64,000 nucleotides of DNA. Source: Streptosporangium subroseum. Its GTDB lineage: Bacteria > Actinomycetota > Actinomycetes > Streptosporangiales > Streptosporangiaceae. The position numbers and the translations under genes were made by a program. Shown piece after piece: positions 42,089 through 49,768 of the stretch (position 1 is the stretch's first letter; each line of letters starts with the position of its first letter). The notes beneath the pieces were generated by a model, which did no database searches, had not been told where the DNA came from, and saw only the letters and a program-made list of their open reading frames with translations. The stretch lies in assembly GCF_900188345.1 (NCBI RefSeq), contig NZ_FZOD01000007.1:208116-272115 (forward strand). The letters run 5' to 3'.

Positions 42089-43402
42089 ATGGCAAGTACC
42101 CAAACCAGACGGGTCATCGCGGCCAGCCTGGTCGGCACCTCCCTGGAGTGGTACGACTTCTTCCTGTACGGCTCAGCCGCCGCCCTGGTCTTCAACAAGC
42201 TCTTCTTCCCCACCTTCGAACCGCTCACCGGAACGCTGCTGGCGTTCCTCACCTACGCGATCGGATTTGTCGCCCGACCGCTCGGCGGCATCGTGTTCGG
42301 CCACTTCGGCGACCGGGCCGGCCGCAAGAACGTGCTCGTGGTGACCCTGCTGCTGATGGGGATCGCGACCTTCCTCATCGGCCTGCTGCCCGGTTACACC
42401 ACCATCGGCGTGGCGGCCCCGCTGCTGCTGGTCTCCCTCCGCTTCCTTCAGGGCTTCGGCCTGGGCGGCGAGTGGGGCGGGGCCGTACTCATGTCCATCG
42501 AGCACGGCGACCCGCGCAGGCGCGGCTTCAACGCGAGCTGGCCCCAGGTCGGCGTGCCCGCCGGAAACCTGCTGGCGGCCGGCGTGCTCGGGATCCTGTC
42601 CGCCACGCTGTCGGAGGACGCGTTCCTGTCCTGGGGCTGGCGGGTGCCCTTCCTCCTGTCGGGCCTGCTGGTGATCGTGGGGCTCTGGATCCGCCTGCGG
42701 ATCGTGGAGTCGCCCCTGTTCGCCGAGGTCGAGCGTTCGGGCAGGAAGGCCCGGATGCCGCTGCTGGAGGTCCTGCGCACGCACCCGCGCGCCCTGATCT
42801 CCGCGATCCTCGCGCGCATCGGCGTGGACGTCGCCTTCTACACGTTTGTGACCTACATCCTCGCCTACGTCACCGGCCCGCTGAAGCTCGACCGCGGGGT
42901 CGCGCTGAACGCGGTGCTGATCGGCTCCGCCTGCCAGCTCTTCCTGATCCCCCTGTTCGGCGCGCTGTCGGACAGGGTCGGCCGCCGCCCGGTCTATCTC
43001 GCGGGCGTGGTCGGGGCCGCGGTCTGGGTGTTCGCGTTCTTCCCGCTGCTGGACACCAAGTCCTTCCCGGTGATCGCGCTGGCCTCCATCGTGGCCCTGG
43101 CCTGCCACGCCGCGATGTACGGCCCTCAGGCGGCGTTCATCGCCGAACTGTTCAGCACCCGCCTGCGCTACAGCGGCGCCTCCATGGGCTACCAGGTCGC
43201 CGGCGTCTTCGGCGGCGCGCTGGCCCCGATCATCGCCCTGTCGCTGTTCGACCGGTTCGGCAGCACCCTCGCCATATCCGTGTACGTGGTCATCGCGCTG
43301 GCCCTCACCGCCGTCGGGCTGGCGCTGGCTCCCGAGACGCGCGACCTCGACCTCGCCGACCGCCCGGGAACGCGCACGGGGGCCGTTTCCCTGGACACCT
43401 GA
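42089..43402 (+). CDS. MFS metabolite:H+ symporter (MHS family, shikimate/alpha-ketoglutarate-like)
   Basis: The 437-aa transporter has 12 helices and MHS hallmarks: GTSLEWYDFFLYGSAAAL in helix 1, FGHFGDRAGRKNVLV in the first loop, GGEWGGAVLM in helix 4 and GALSDRVGRRPVYL in the middle repeat. Family members import shikimate, alpha-ketoglutarate, proline/betaine or similar acids with protons. ATG 42089 has AAGGAG upstream. Its neighbours, a GntR regulator and an AroQ-like/hydrolase protein, suggest uptake and breakdown of an aromatic or cyclic acid ester. A strong terminator follows. Confidence 0.9.
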   Translation: MASTQTRRVIAASLVGTSLEWYDFFLYGSAAALVFNKLFFPTFEPLTGTLLAFLTYAIGFVARPLGGIVFGHFGDRAGRKNVLVVTLLLMGIATFLIGLLPGYTTIGVAAPLLLVSLRFLQGFGLGGEWGGAVLMSIEHGDPRRRGFNASWPQVGVPAGNLLAAGVLGILSATLSEDAFLSWGWRVPFLLSGLLVIVGLWIRLRIVESPLFAEVERSGRKARMPLLEVLRTHPRALISAILARIGVDVAFYTFVTYILAYVTGPLKLDRGVALNAVLIGSACQLFLIPLFGALSDRVGRRPVYLAGVVGAAVWVFAFFPLLDTKSFPVIALASIVALACHAAMYGPQAAFIAELFSTRLRYSGASMGYQVAGVFGGALAPIIALSLFDRFGSTLAISVYVVIALALTAVGLALAPETRDLDLADRPGTRTGAVSLDT

Positions 43403-43427
43403 GACCCGCCGCGAAGGGGCGCCGGAA

Positions 43428-43463
43428 GGGCGGTGCGGGGGACGGCCATTCCCCGCACCGCCC
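43428..43463 (+). terminator. GC-rich hairpin terminator after the MHS transporter
   Basis: GGGCGGTGCGGGG (43428-43440) and CCCCGCACCGCCC (43451-43463) form a perfect 13-bp stem with a 10-nt loop. There is no U tract, which is common in actinomycetes. Confidence 0.7.
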
Positions 43464-43532
43464 GCCGGTGGTATGACCCTCGGTGAGAACGATCTCTAGC
43501 CTTGGGGCTTCCGAGGCGTTAGCGTCTGCCCC

Positions 43533-44090
43533 ATGCGCCACGTTGAGATCTCCGGTACGAGACTCCGGCTGAGGGAAGTCACCACCGATGACGTGGACGC
43601 GTTGCACGCCGTCTACGGCGACCCCACAGCCACCGAGCACCTGCCGTTCGACCCGCGCACCCGCGAGGAGGTCGAGGAGATAGTCGCCGAAGCGCTCAGG
43701 GCCGCCGAGGCCGAGCCCCGGCGGCTCTACGTGTTCGCGGTGACCGATCTGGACAGTCCCGAGGCCGTCGGCGTCGCCCGGCTGCACATCGAGGCCGACC
43801 ACCCGCACAGCGCGGAGATCGGCCTGGGCCTGCGCCCCGACCACTGGGGCCGGGGCATCGGCACCGACCTGGTCCGGCTGATCCTGATGTTCGGCTTCCG
43901 GCATCTGCGCCTGCACCGCATCTGGGGCGCCCGCTCCCCGGCCAACACCGCCGCCCAGCTCGCGATGCTGGTCGCCGGGATGGTCGAGGAGGGCCGGATC
44001 AGGCACCACGTGCGGGCCCGCGGAGTCTGGCGCGACTCCATCGTGCACTCGGCCCTGGAGGACGAGTGGGAGGGGCACAGGGAGACCTGA
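43533..44090 (+). CDS. GNAT-family N-acetyltransferase (RimJ/RimL type)
   Basis: The 185-aa acetyltransferase_3-type protein starts with RLRLREVTTDDVDALHAVYGD; the acetyl-CoA pyrophosphate loop reads LRPDHWGRGIGTDLVRLILMFGF (about 100-122), followed by LHRIWGARSPANTAAQLAMLVAGM. It is cytosolic and probably acetylates an alpha-amine or small molecule; the substrate is not deducible. It is monocistronic, with a GC-rich repeat array after its stop. Confidence 0.88.
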   Translation: MRHVEISGTRLRLREVTTDDVDALHAVYGDPTATEHLPFDPRTREEVEEIVAEALRAAEAEPRRLYVFAVTDLDSPEAVGVARLHIEADHPHSAEIGLGLRPDHWGRGIGTDLVRLILMFGFRHLRLHRIWGARSPANTAAQLAMLVAGMVEEGRIRHHVRARGVWRDSIVHSALEDEWEGHRET

Positions 44091-44111
44091 TCCCCGTCAC
44101 GACGAGCAACC

Positions 44112-44260
44112 CTCGCCGCGACGGATCCCGAACCGCCTCCCCGCCACGCTCGCCGTATCGGACCCGAGACCGGCTCCCCCGAGCCACGCTCGCCGTGACG
44201 GACCCGAGACCGCCTCCCGGTGCCCCGCTCACCGTGACGGATCCCGAGCCGCCGAGAGCC
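44112..44260. repeat. 37-40-bp degenerate tandem repeat, four copies
   Basis: Units beginning CTC(G/A)CCGT lie at 44112, 44149, 44189 and 44228, each followed by GACGGA(T)CCCGAGACCG-like sequence. The array fills the gap between the convergent GNAT and secreted-protein genes. Confidence 0.85.
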
Positions 44261-44265
44261 GCGGG

Positions 44266-45231
44266 TCAGCCCCCGCAGGCCGCGAACCCGTAGGCGCCGC
44301 GGATCGTGTAGTGGTCCCTGACCCTGGTCACGCCCGTCGCCATGTCCACCTCGAGAATGCGCACCCGCCGCTCCTTGGCCGTCACCTCCGTGGTGTGCAC
44401 GGTGACCTGGTTCACGCCGGTCCAGTCGACCGCCTCGACCTGCGATCGGCCGATCCGCACCGGCACGCTCCCGGTGGTCTGGCCGGACTCCAGATCGTGC
44501 AGCGTGATCGCCGGTCGCTTTCCGTCGACGAAGACCGCGACGGTCCTGCCGTCGGCCGCCAGCCCGCGCGGCGAGTTCTCGGACACGATCTGGGGCGGGT
44601 CCACCCGGAGCAGTTCATTCCCCGCGGTGTCATAGACGTCGAACCGGGAGACGTTCTCGTCGGTCTGCCTGGAGAACAGCACCTCGCCCGCGTCCCCGCT
44701 GAAGCCCTCGAACGTCTCCTGCCCGGCGATCTCGGCGAGAAGCGCCCCGGAGGCGGTGTCGTAGATCCGCGCGGGACGGGCCGGCCCAGCGAACCAGACC
44801 GCCAGCCGCGAACCGTCCTGGGACAGGTGAAACGCCACATCGAGCATGCCCAGCCCCTTGGGGACCACCGAGGCCGGCAGCCTGCGGACCGCGCCGCCGA
44901 CCTCCTCCACGGCCAGCCGACCGTCGCTCTGCCGGAAGTACGCCACGTGGCTGCCGTCGCCGCTCACCGCGACCTGCGCGGCAGCGCCGTCGTTGACCTT
45001 GCCCCGGCTGTCCAGCGGGAAGGTCCGCGCATTGCCGAGCGTCGCCTTCCCGCCGCCGTGCAGCGCCAGCTGCCACTTCCCGCACGGATAGGTGCTCTCG
45101 TCCTTCTTCGTGCACTCCTTCAGCCAGGCGTAGCGGGCATGGCCGCGGTGGTCATGACCTTCGGCGTGCACGGCCGGGGTCGCGAACGCGACCATCGCCA
45201 GAGCCGCCAGCGACACGATCGTGGTTCTCAT
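44266..45231 (-). CDS. Secreted propeller-like protein of unknown function
   Basis: A 321-aa protein with a Sec signal peptide (MRTTIVSLAALAMVAFATPAVHA, about 1-23), a His-rich mature start, two close Cys (KECTKKDESTYPCGKW) and repeated strands of the form S-x-D-G-S-x-V-A-Y / D-x-x-S-G-x-L typical of beta-propellers (VSGDGSHVAYF, LSQDGSRLAVWF, AADGRTVAVFVDG). No enzyme motif is visible. ATG 45231 with GAGGGACG lies 6 nt after the stop of a damaged paralogue, so the pair arose by tandem duplication and were probably translationally coupled. Confidence 0.75.
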   Translation of the reverse strand: MRTTIVSLAALAMVAFATPAVHAEGHDHRGHARYAWLKECTKKDESTYPCGKWQLALHGGGKATLGNARTFPLDSRGKVNDGAAAQVAVSGDGSHVAYFRQSDGRLAVEEVGGAVRRLPASVVPKGLGMLDVAFHLSQDGSRLAVWFAGPARPARIYDTASGALLAEIAGQETFEGFSGDAGEVLFSRQTDENVSRFDVYDTAGNELLRVDPPQIVSENSPRGLAADGRTVAVFVDGKRPAITLHDLESGQTTGSVPVRIGRSQVEAVDWTGVNQVTVHTTEVTAKERRVRILEVDMATGVTRVRDHYTIRGAYGFAACGG

Positions 45232-45237
45232 CGTCCC

Positions 45238-45599
45238 TCACTCTCCCGGCGCGTACCACGTGCACGCGGATCCGCTGATCTTGTACGTGTCCTTCTGCCT
45301 GACGGTGCCGGAAGCCTGACGGTGCCGGAAGAGACGTCGACGACGAGCACCCGTACCGTCGTCGGCCCCTCCTCCTCGGATGGCTGGGTGGCGACCCGTA
45401 CCGTCAGCGAGCTCGGCCAGTTCCATCCCGCGAGATACGGACGCTCTCCTCTGCCCGGATCCGGGGCGACCGCGTCGGACAGCCGTCCGGTCCCCAGGTC
45501 GAAGACCCGTGGCCCCGCTCCCCCGCCGGACCCGCCTTCGGATCTGCCGGCCTGGACCGCCACGGTGTGCCCGTCCGCGTCCAGGGATGTATGCCTCAT
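45238..45599 (-). pseudogene. Truncated, frameshifted paralogue of the secreted propeller-like protein
   Basis: In one frame (from 45599) it reads LDADGHTVAVQAG ... PRVFDLGTGRL ... VRVLVVDVSSGTVR, aligning with the middle and end of the intact downstream protein. The matching C-terminus VRQKDTYKISGSACTWY then continues in a different frame to a stop at 45238. The shift is caused by an exact 17-bp tandem duplication (45298-45314 and 45315-45331); removing one copy restores a continuous reading frame. The N-terminal part, including the signal peptide, is also missing. Confidence 0.85.
45298..45331. repeat. 17-bp exact tandem duplication causing a frameshift
   Basis: CCTGACGGTGCCGGAAG is present twice in a row. 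Seventeen is not a multiple of three, so the second copy breaks the reading frame of the pseudogene on the minus strand. Confidence 0.95.
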
Positions 45600-45794
45600 G
45601 GGTAAGTCCTCTCACTCACCTCTTTGGACATCTCCCGACCGCGATTGGTTGGTCACATATTGGATACGGCGACGCGCCGGCGTCCGGGCGCCGGATGACC
45701 GTCCGGAGCGGAGGGAGGGTCCGGGGCGCGGCGGATCTCGGCGGGTGAGGAATCTTCCACCGGCAGTGCGGACGCGGCGGTTGCCGACCGGTTC

Positions 45795-45880
45795 CGAGAT
45801 CTCCCAGGCATTGTTCGTCGTCGCAGAGCTTGGAGTGGCCACGGAACTCCTCGATGACCCACGGAAGGTGGAGCACCGGC
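45795..45880 (+). pseudogene. Possible fragment of an O-methyltransferase (dimerisation region)
   Basis: The + strand encodes SEISQALFVVAELGVATELLDD, which looks like the N-terminal dimerisation helix of actinomycete SAM-dependent O-methyltransferases (QAL-VAAELG-AD-L-DGP). No start codon or downstream catalytic domain is found, and the flanking sequence is unrelated. The rest of 45600-45962 holds no gene I can support. Confidence 0.35.
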
Positions 45881-45962
45881 GGGGCCGCGTACGAGGCCCG
45901 GACTCCTTCCCCGTGAATGTCGTGACAGAATTGCTGCCGTTTCTAGCTACGGAGGCAGTCAA

Positions 45963-46799
45963 ATGGGCCTAGAGTCCGCGCATGTGAGTGAGAGTTCCAT
46001 CCTCCCCGTGCGAGGACGCGCCGTCCGACCCTCCGGCAGGCACCGCAGGCCCGTGCCCTCCCAGCTTCCGCCGGAGGCGCCCGCACTGGTGCTGACCACA
46101 CTCGGCGACGGCTCGGGCGCCATCGCCGAGCTCGCGGCCCTCATACGGGCGGACAACCCGCAGATCCAGGTCCGCCTGGCCGGTCTCGGCGAGGACGCCA
46201 AGGAGCTGACCTCCGAGCTGGAGGCCGCCGCCCGGGAGCGTCCCGAGGACGGCGTCGCCGCCATCGTGGTGCCGCTGCTGGCCGGCCCGCATCCGGTCGC
46301 GGACCGGCTGATCGCCACGGCGGTGGCGGCGAGCGGGGTCTCGGTGACGGTCACCGACTCGCTGGGGCCGCACCCGCTTCTCGCCGAGGCCCTGCACATC
46401 CGTCTCGCCGAGAAGGGTCTGGCGCGAGAGGACCGGATGCGGCTGCTCAACGTCTCCAGCCCGGTCGACGGCATCATCCTCGCCACCGTCGGCGGCGAGA
46501 ACGCCGTGGCCGAGGCACAGCCGACGGCCGTGCTGCTGGCCTCGCGGCTGACGCTCCCCGTGCTGGTCGCCTCACTGGACAGCGCGCCCGGCGTCGCCGA
46601 AGCCGCCGAGCGGCTGCGCGGCATCGGCGCCGAGCGCATCGCCCTGTCCCCGTGCGTCCTCGGTCCCGAGGCCGCCCCCGAGCTCGCGAGCGACGCCGCC
46701 GCCGCGATCGGGGCCGACTGCGCCGAGGTGCTCGGCGCGCACGGGCTGATCGCGGCCCTGGCCGCCCGCGCCTACGGGAGCATCCTGTCGGCGGACTGA
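45963..46799 (+). CDS. CbiX/sirohydrochlorin-chelatase-like protein
   Basis: A 278-aa protein made of two CbiX-type half-domains (about 38-150 and 160-275): LVLTTLGDGSGAIAELAALI, VAAIVVPLLAGPHPVADRL, then the second-half strand DGIILATVGGENA and IALSPCVLGPEAAPEL. CbiX-type chelatases insert Co or Fe into sirohydrochlorin using His in a first-strand G-H-G-S. Here that segment is TLGDGSG, without His, though the His in PLLAGPHPV remains. Chelatase activity is therefore doubtful. ATG 45963 is preceded by ACGGAGG. No other cobalamin genes are close. Confidence 0.75.
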   Translation: MGLESAHVSESSILPVRGRAVRPSGRHRRPVPSQLPPEAPALVLTTLGDGSGAIAELAALIRADNPQIQVRLAGLGEDAKELTSELEAAARERPEDGVAAIVVPLLAGPHPVADRLIATAVAASGVSVTVTDSLGPHPLLAEALHIRLAEKGLAREDRMRLLNVSSPVDGIILATVGGENAVAEAQPTAVLLASRLTLPVLVASLDSAPGVAEAAERLRGIGAERIALSPCVLGPEAAPELASDAAAAIGADCAEVLGAHGLIAALAARAYGSILSAD

Positions 46800-46827
46800 T
46801 GCGTTCGCCGATCAACGCGGTCTATAT

Positions 46828-46864
46828 CCTCTGAGGAATACGGATAATCCGCATTCCTCAGAGG
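46828..46864. promoter_or_regulatory. Long inverted repeat covering the ribosome site of the DUF385 gene
   Basis: CCTCTGAGGAAT-A-CGGAT (46828-46845) is mirrored by ATCCG-C-ATTCCTCAGAGG (46847-46864), giving 17 of 18 paired positions. The right arm contains the GAGG(GG) Shine-Dalgarno for ATG 46874, so in RNA the stem would hide the ribosome site. As DNA it could be an operator; as a terminator it would lack a U tract. Confidence 0.7.
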
Positions 46865-46873
46865 GGATCGACC

Positions 46874-47281
46874 ATGCTGTTCGGCGAAGAGCATGTCAAG
46901 CGTTACCGGGAGACCGATGGTGCGGAGGGTCACGAGTGGCAGGGCACCGTCGTCCTGCTTCTGACCACCACGGGTCGTAAGAGCGGTGAGCAGCGGGAGA
47001 CGCCGCTCATCTACCAGCGTCACGGCGACGACTACCTCGTGGTGGCCTCCAAGGGCGGGGCCGACGCCCCGCCGGCCTGGTATCTCAACCTTCAGGCGAA
47101 CCCCGAGGTCGAGGTCCAGGTGCTGGGAGACCGGTTCACGGCGAGGGCGCGCACCGCCACCGCCGAGGAGAAGCCCGAGCTCTGGAAGATCATGACCGCG
47201 ACCTGGCCGGCCTATGACGAATACCAGACGAAGACCGACCGGGAAATTCCCGTGGTCGTGCTGGAGCGCGTTTCTTCATGA
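46874..47281 (+). CDS. Deazaflavin-dependent nitroreductase-family protein (DUF385)
   Basis: The 135-aa split-barrel protein of the F420H2-dependent Ddn/DUF385 family starts with GHEWQGTVVLLLTTTGRKSGEQRETPLIYQRHGDDYLVVASKGGADAPPAWYLNLQANPEVEVQV, the cofactor-binding signature of the group. These enzymes reduce quinones, nitro groups or other substrates with F420H2. ATG 46874 follows GAGGGG. The gene is preceded by a long inverted repeat including this site and followed by a convergent terminator. Confidence 0.9.
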   Translation: MLFGEEHVKRYRETDGAEGHEWQGTVVLLLTTTGRKSGEQRETPLIYQRHGDDYLVVASKGGADAPPAWYLNLQANPEVEVQVLGDRFTARARTATAEEKPELWKIMTATWPAYDEYQTKTDREIPVVVLERVSS

Positions 47282-47289
47282 TTCGAGCA

Positions 47290-47346
47290 TGAGGCGCGAA
47301 TGCCGGTACCGAGCACAGGTTCCGGCTCGCGCCTCACGCCGGGCAC
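47290..47346. terminator. Bidirectional terminator between DUF385 and PgeF-like genes
   Basis: TGAGGCGCGA (47290-47299) pairs perfectly with TCGCGCCTCA (47337-47346), with an inner GCCGG/CCGGC stem. It lies between two convergent stops. Confidence 0.7.
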
Positions 47347-47358
47347 AACCCTCGCGCC

Positions 47359-48057
47359 TCAGGTCTCCAGCCAGACGTAACCAGCGAAACGACCGGTCCT
47401 GCTCTCCCTGCGATGGGAGAACAGATCGGGCGTCTCGATGGTGCAGCGGGTGTCATGGGTGATCTCCGAAACTCCCGCCTTGGCCAGCTGCGAGGTGATC
47501 GCGGCGCGCAGGTCGAGTGCGGGGGTCTCCTGGCGAGTGACCGACCAGGCCTCGGGAAGCACCATCGTGACCTCGTCCCGGAGCTCGGCCGGAACCTCGT
47601 AGCAGCTGCCGCACGCCATCGGGCCGATCAGGGCGGTCATTCTCGCCGGGTCCGCGCCCCGCTCGGCCATCTCCGCGACCAGGGCCGGGACCACCCCGGA
47701 AACCGTGCCGACCCGCCCGGAGTGCGCGGCCCCGACCAGGCCGGCCTGCGGGTCGGCCAGCAGGACGGGAGCGCAGTCGGCGCAGAGCGCGGCCAGGCCG
47801 AGGCCCGGAACGTCGGTGCAGATCCCGTCCAGTGGGGGTGGGTCTTCGCCGAACGGCTCGCTCACGTAGCGGACGTCGGCGCTGTGGACCTGCCGCATGA
47901 ACACGACCCGGTCCAGGCCGAACTCGGCGGCGGTCCTGGCCCTGTTGGCGGCGACCGCCTCCGGATCGTCCCCGCACGCGCCCCCGAGGTTGCGGCTGCC
48001 GTACGGCTCCGCGCTGGTGCCGCCGTGACGGTCGGTGATCCTCATCTGAAAGCTCAC
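47359..48057 (-). CDS. pgeF: Polyphenol oxidase / purine nucleoside phosphorylase-type protein (YfiH/PgeF laccase domain)
   Basis: The 232-aa 'multicopper laccase' domain protein (PF02578) has zinc/active-site residues in FMRQVHSADV, CADCAPVLLADP and GAAHSGRVG, plus CGSCYEVPAEL and the C-terminal DTRCTIETPDLFSHRRESRTGRFAGYVWL. Family members act as purine nucleoside phosphorylases/deaminases and as peptidoglycan-editing factors. In many actinobacteria the gene lies in the division cluster next to ftsZ; here it stands alone, so this may be a second copy. Confidence 0.88.
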   Translation of the reverse strand: MSFQMRITDRHGGTSAEPYGSRNLGGACGDDPEAVAANRARTAAEFGLDRVVFMRQVHSADVRYVSEPFGEDPPPLDGICTDVPGLGLAALCADCAPVLLADPQAGLVGAAHSGRVGTVSGVVPALVAEMAERGADPARMTALIGPMACGSCYEVPAELRDEVTMVLPEAWSVTRQETPALDLRAAITSQLAKAGVSEITHDTRCTIETPDLFSHRRESRTGRFAGYVWLET

Positions 48058-48142
48058 GACACGACCCTACTCGTCCCAGGAACCCCGCTCATGGGACGTT
48101 CGTTGCACAGGCACGCAGATCACCTGAGAGATTGCGAGTGTC

Positions 48143-48508
48143 ATGGCACAGGTTGTGTACGACCGGAAGGAACAGTTCCAGCAGATCGAGAGCGGCCTCA
48201 TGCCGGGTGAGCAGATCATCGCCGTCTACGACGCGATCGGCACGGGCACCGGCTTCCTGGGTCTCACCGACAAGCGCGTGATCGTGCAGGACAAGTCCTT
48301 CGTGGGCAAGAGGGTCGCCATCACGAGCATCCCCTATGGCAAGGTCTCGGCGGTCAGCGTGGTGAGCAACAAGTCTCTGGCCGGCGCGTTCTTCTCCTCC
48401 GGGGCCATCGCGATCCACGTGGGGACCCACACCTACGAGGTGGAGTTCCGGGGCGGCGACAAGGCCCACCACGTCCACAACGTGATCCTGCACTTCATCA
48501 CCGGCTGA
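48143..48508 (+). CDS. PH-domain protein (bacterial PH_1-like)
   Basis: A 121-aa small cytosolic protein: FQQIESGLMPGEQIIAVYDAIGTGTGFLGLTDKRVIVQDKSFVG followed by ITSIPYGKVSAVSV and a final HNVILHFI helix. The pattern L-x-x-GE-x-I...G-x-x-x-LTDKR-(V/I)-(I/V) with a K-V-S-x-V strand is that of bacterial PH domains. The function is unknown; they often bind partners at the membrane or in stress complexes. It is monocistronic and ends at a hairpin shared with glgM. Confidence 0.85.
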   Translation: MAQVVYDRKEQFQQIESGLMPGEQIIAVYDAIGTGTGFLGLTDKRVIVQDKSFVGKRVAITSIPYGKVSAVSVVSNKSLAGAFFSSGAIAIHVGTHTYEVEFRGGDKAHHVHNVILHFITG

Positions 48509-48510
48509 GC

Positions 48511-48535
48511 CTCCCCGGGCCCGGAGCCCGGGGAG
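48511..48535. terminator. Bidirectional terminator hairpin
   Basis: CTCCCCGGGC (48511-48520) and GCCCGGGGAG (48526-48535) form a 10-bp stem with a 5-nt loop between the convergent PH-domain and glgM genes. Confidence 0.8.
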
Positions 48536-48544
48536 AGCTCCAGG

Positions 48545-49720
48545 TCAGCCGGTCAGGACCGATCGGTACAGGTCCATCGTCCGCTCGGCGATCCGCTCCC
48601 AGGAGAAGTGCTCCACGGCGCGGACCCTCCCGGCCTCCCCCATCCGCCCGGCGAGCCCGGGATCGGCCAGGAGCCGGTTGACCCGCTCGGCGAGGTCGGC
48701 GGCGAACCGCCCGGGATCGCGCGGGTTGCCGTCGGCGCCCTGGTCGATCGGGACCAGCAGGCCCGTCGAGCCGTCGGCCACGACCTCGGGGATGCCGCCG
48801 GTGGCGGTGGCCACGACGGCGGTCTCGCAGGCCATCGCCTCCAGGTTCACGATGCCCATCGGCTCGTAGACCGAGGGACAGACGAACACGGTCGCGTGGG
48901 TGAGGATCTGGATCACCTCGGGGCGGGGAAGCATCTCCGAGATCCAGATGACGCCGTCCCGCTCGAGACCCCGGACGAGCTCGGCGACCTCGGAGGCGAT
49001 CTCCGGGGTGTCGGGCGCGCCCGCGCAGAGCACCAGCTGGGCGTCGGGGTGGAAGTCCCTGGCGGCGTGGAGCAGGTGGATCAGGCCCTTCTGCCGGGTG
49101 ATCCGGCCGACGAAGACGACGTACGGCCTCCCGGCGTCGATGCCGTGTCTCTCCAGAACGTCCGTGCCCCGGTCGGGGGCGTACTCGCCGGTGTCGATCC
49201 CGTTGTGGATCACCGAAACTTTTTCTGGTGAAATTTCGGGATAATTCGCGAGCACGTCGCGCCGCATTCCCTCCGAGACCGCGATGATCGCGTCGGCGCT
49301 CGCCAGGGCACCGCGCTCGGCCCATGATGACAGCGTGTAACCGCCGCCCAGTTGCTCGGCCTTCCACGGCCGCAGCGGCTCCAGGCTGTGCGTGGTCACC
49401 ACGTGCGGCGTGCCGTACAGCATCTTGGCGACGTGACCTGCGAAGTTGGCGTACCAGGTGTGGCTGTGCACCAGATCCGCGCCCTCGCACCCGGCCGCCA
49501 TCTCCAGGTCGACGCCGAGAACCTGGAGCGCGGCGTTGGCCGTTTCCAGCCCGCCGGGCACCCGGTAGGCCTCGACGCCATGCTCGGGTCGTGACGCTCC
49601 GAAGCAGCGGACCCGCGCGTCGGCGAGCCGGCGCAACTCGCGGGAGAGATATTCGACATGAACTCCCGCCCCTCCGTAGACGTCCGGGGGGTACTCACGG
49701 GTCAGCAGATCCACTCGCAT
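48545..49720 (-). CDS. glgM: Alpha-maltose-1-phosphate synthase / glycogen synthase (GT4)
   Basis: The 391-aa GT4 glycosyltransferase has an N-terminal TREYPPDVYGGAGVHVEYL motif, a C-terminal nucleotide-sugar site VFVGRITRQKGLIHLLHAAR, and FVCPSVYEPMGIVNLEAMACETAVVATATGGIPEVV containing the E-x7-E motif. This sequence type is the actinobacterial GlgM (formerly GlgA), which transfers glucose from ADP-glucose to glucose-1-phosphate to feed GlgE-type alpha-glucan assembly. It is divergent from glgC by 48 nt, so supply and use of ADP-glucose share one promoter region. Confidence 0.93.
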   Translation of the reverse strand: MRVDLLTREYPPDVYGGAGVHVEYLSRELRRLADARVRCFGASRPEHGVEAYRVPGGLETANAALQVLGVDLEMAAGCEGADLVHSHTWYANFAGHVAKMLYGTPHVVTTHSLEPLRPWKAEQLGGGYTLSSWAERGALASADAIIAVSEGMRRDVLANYPEISPEKVSVIHNGIDTGEYAPDRGTDVLERHGIDAGRPYVVFVGRITRQKGLIHLLHAARDFHPDAQLVLCAGAPDTPEIASEVAELVRGLERDGVIWISEMLPRPEVIQILTHATVFVCPSVYEPMGIVNLEAMACETAVVATATGGIPEVVADGSTGLLVPIDQGADGNPRDPGRFAADLAERVNRLLADPGLAGRMGEAGRVRAVEHFSWERIAERTMDLYRSVLTG

Positions 49721-49768
49721 ACGATCAGCTTAGTGTTTCAGCCCTGTTCATCAGGTTAAGGTCCAGAC

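Noticed and set aside
44311..45972. Long + strand frame across the propeller gene and its pseudogene
   Set aside because: Antisense to signal-peptide-bearing coding sequence; only the last part (about 45795-45880) resembles a real protein, and that is listed as a possible methyltransferase fragment.
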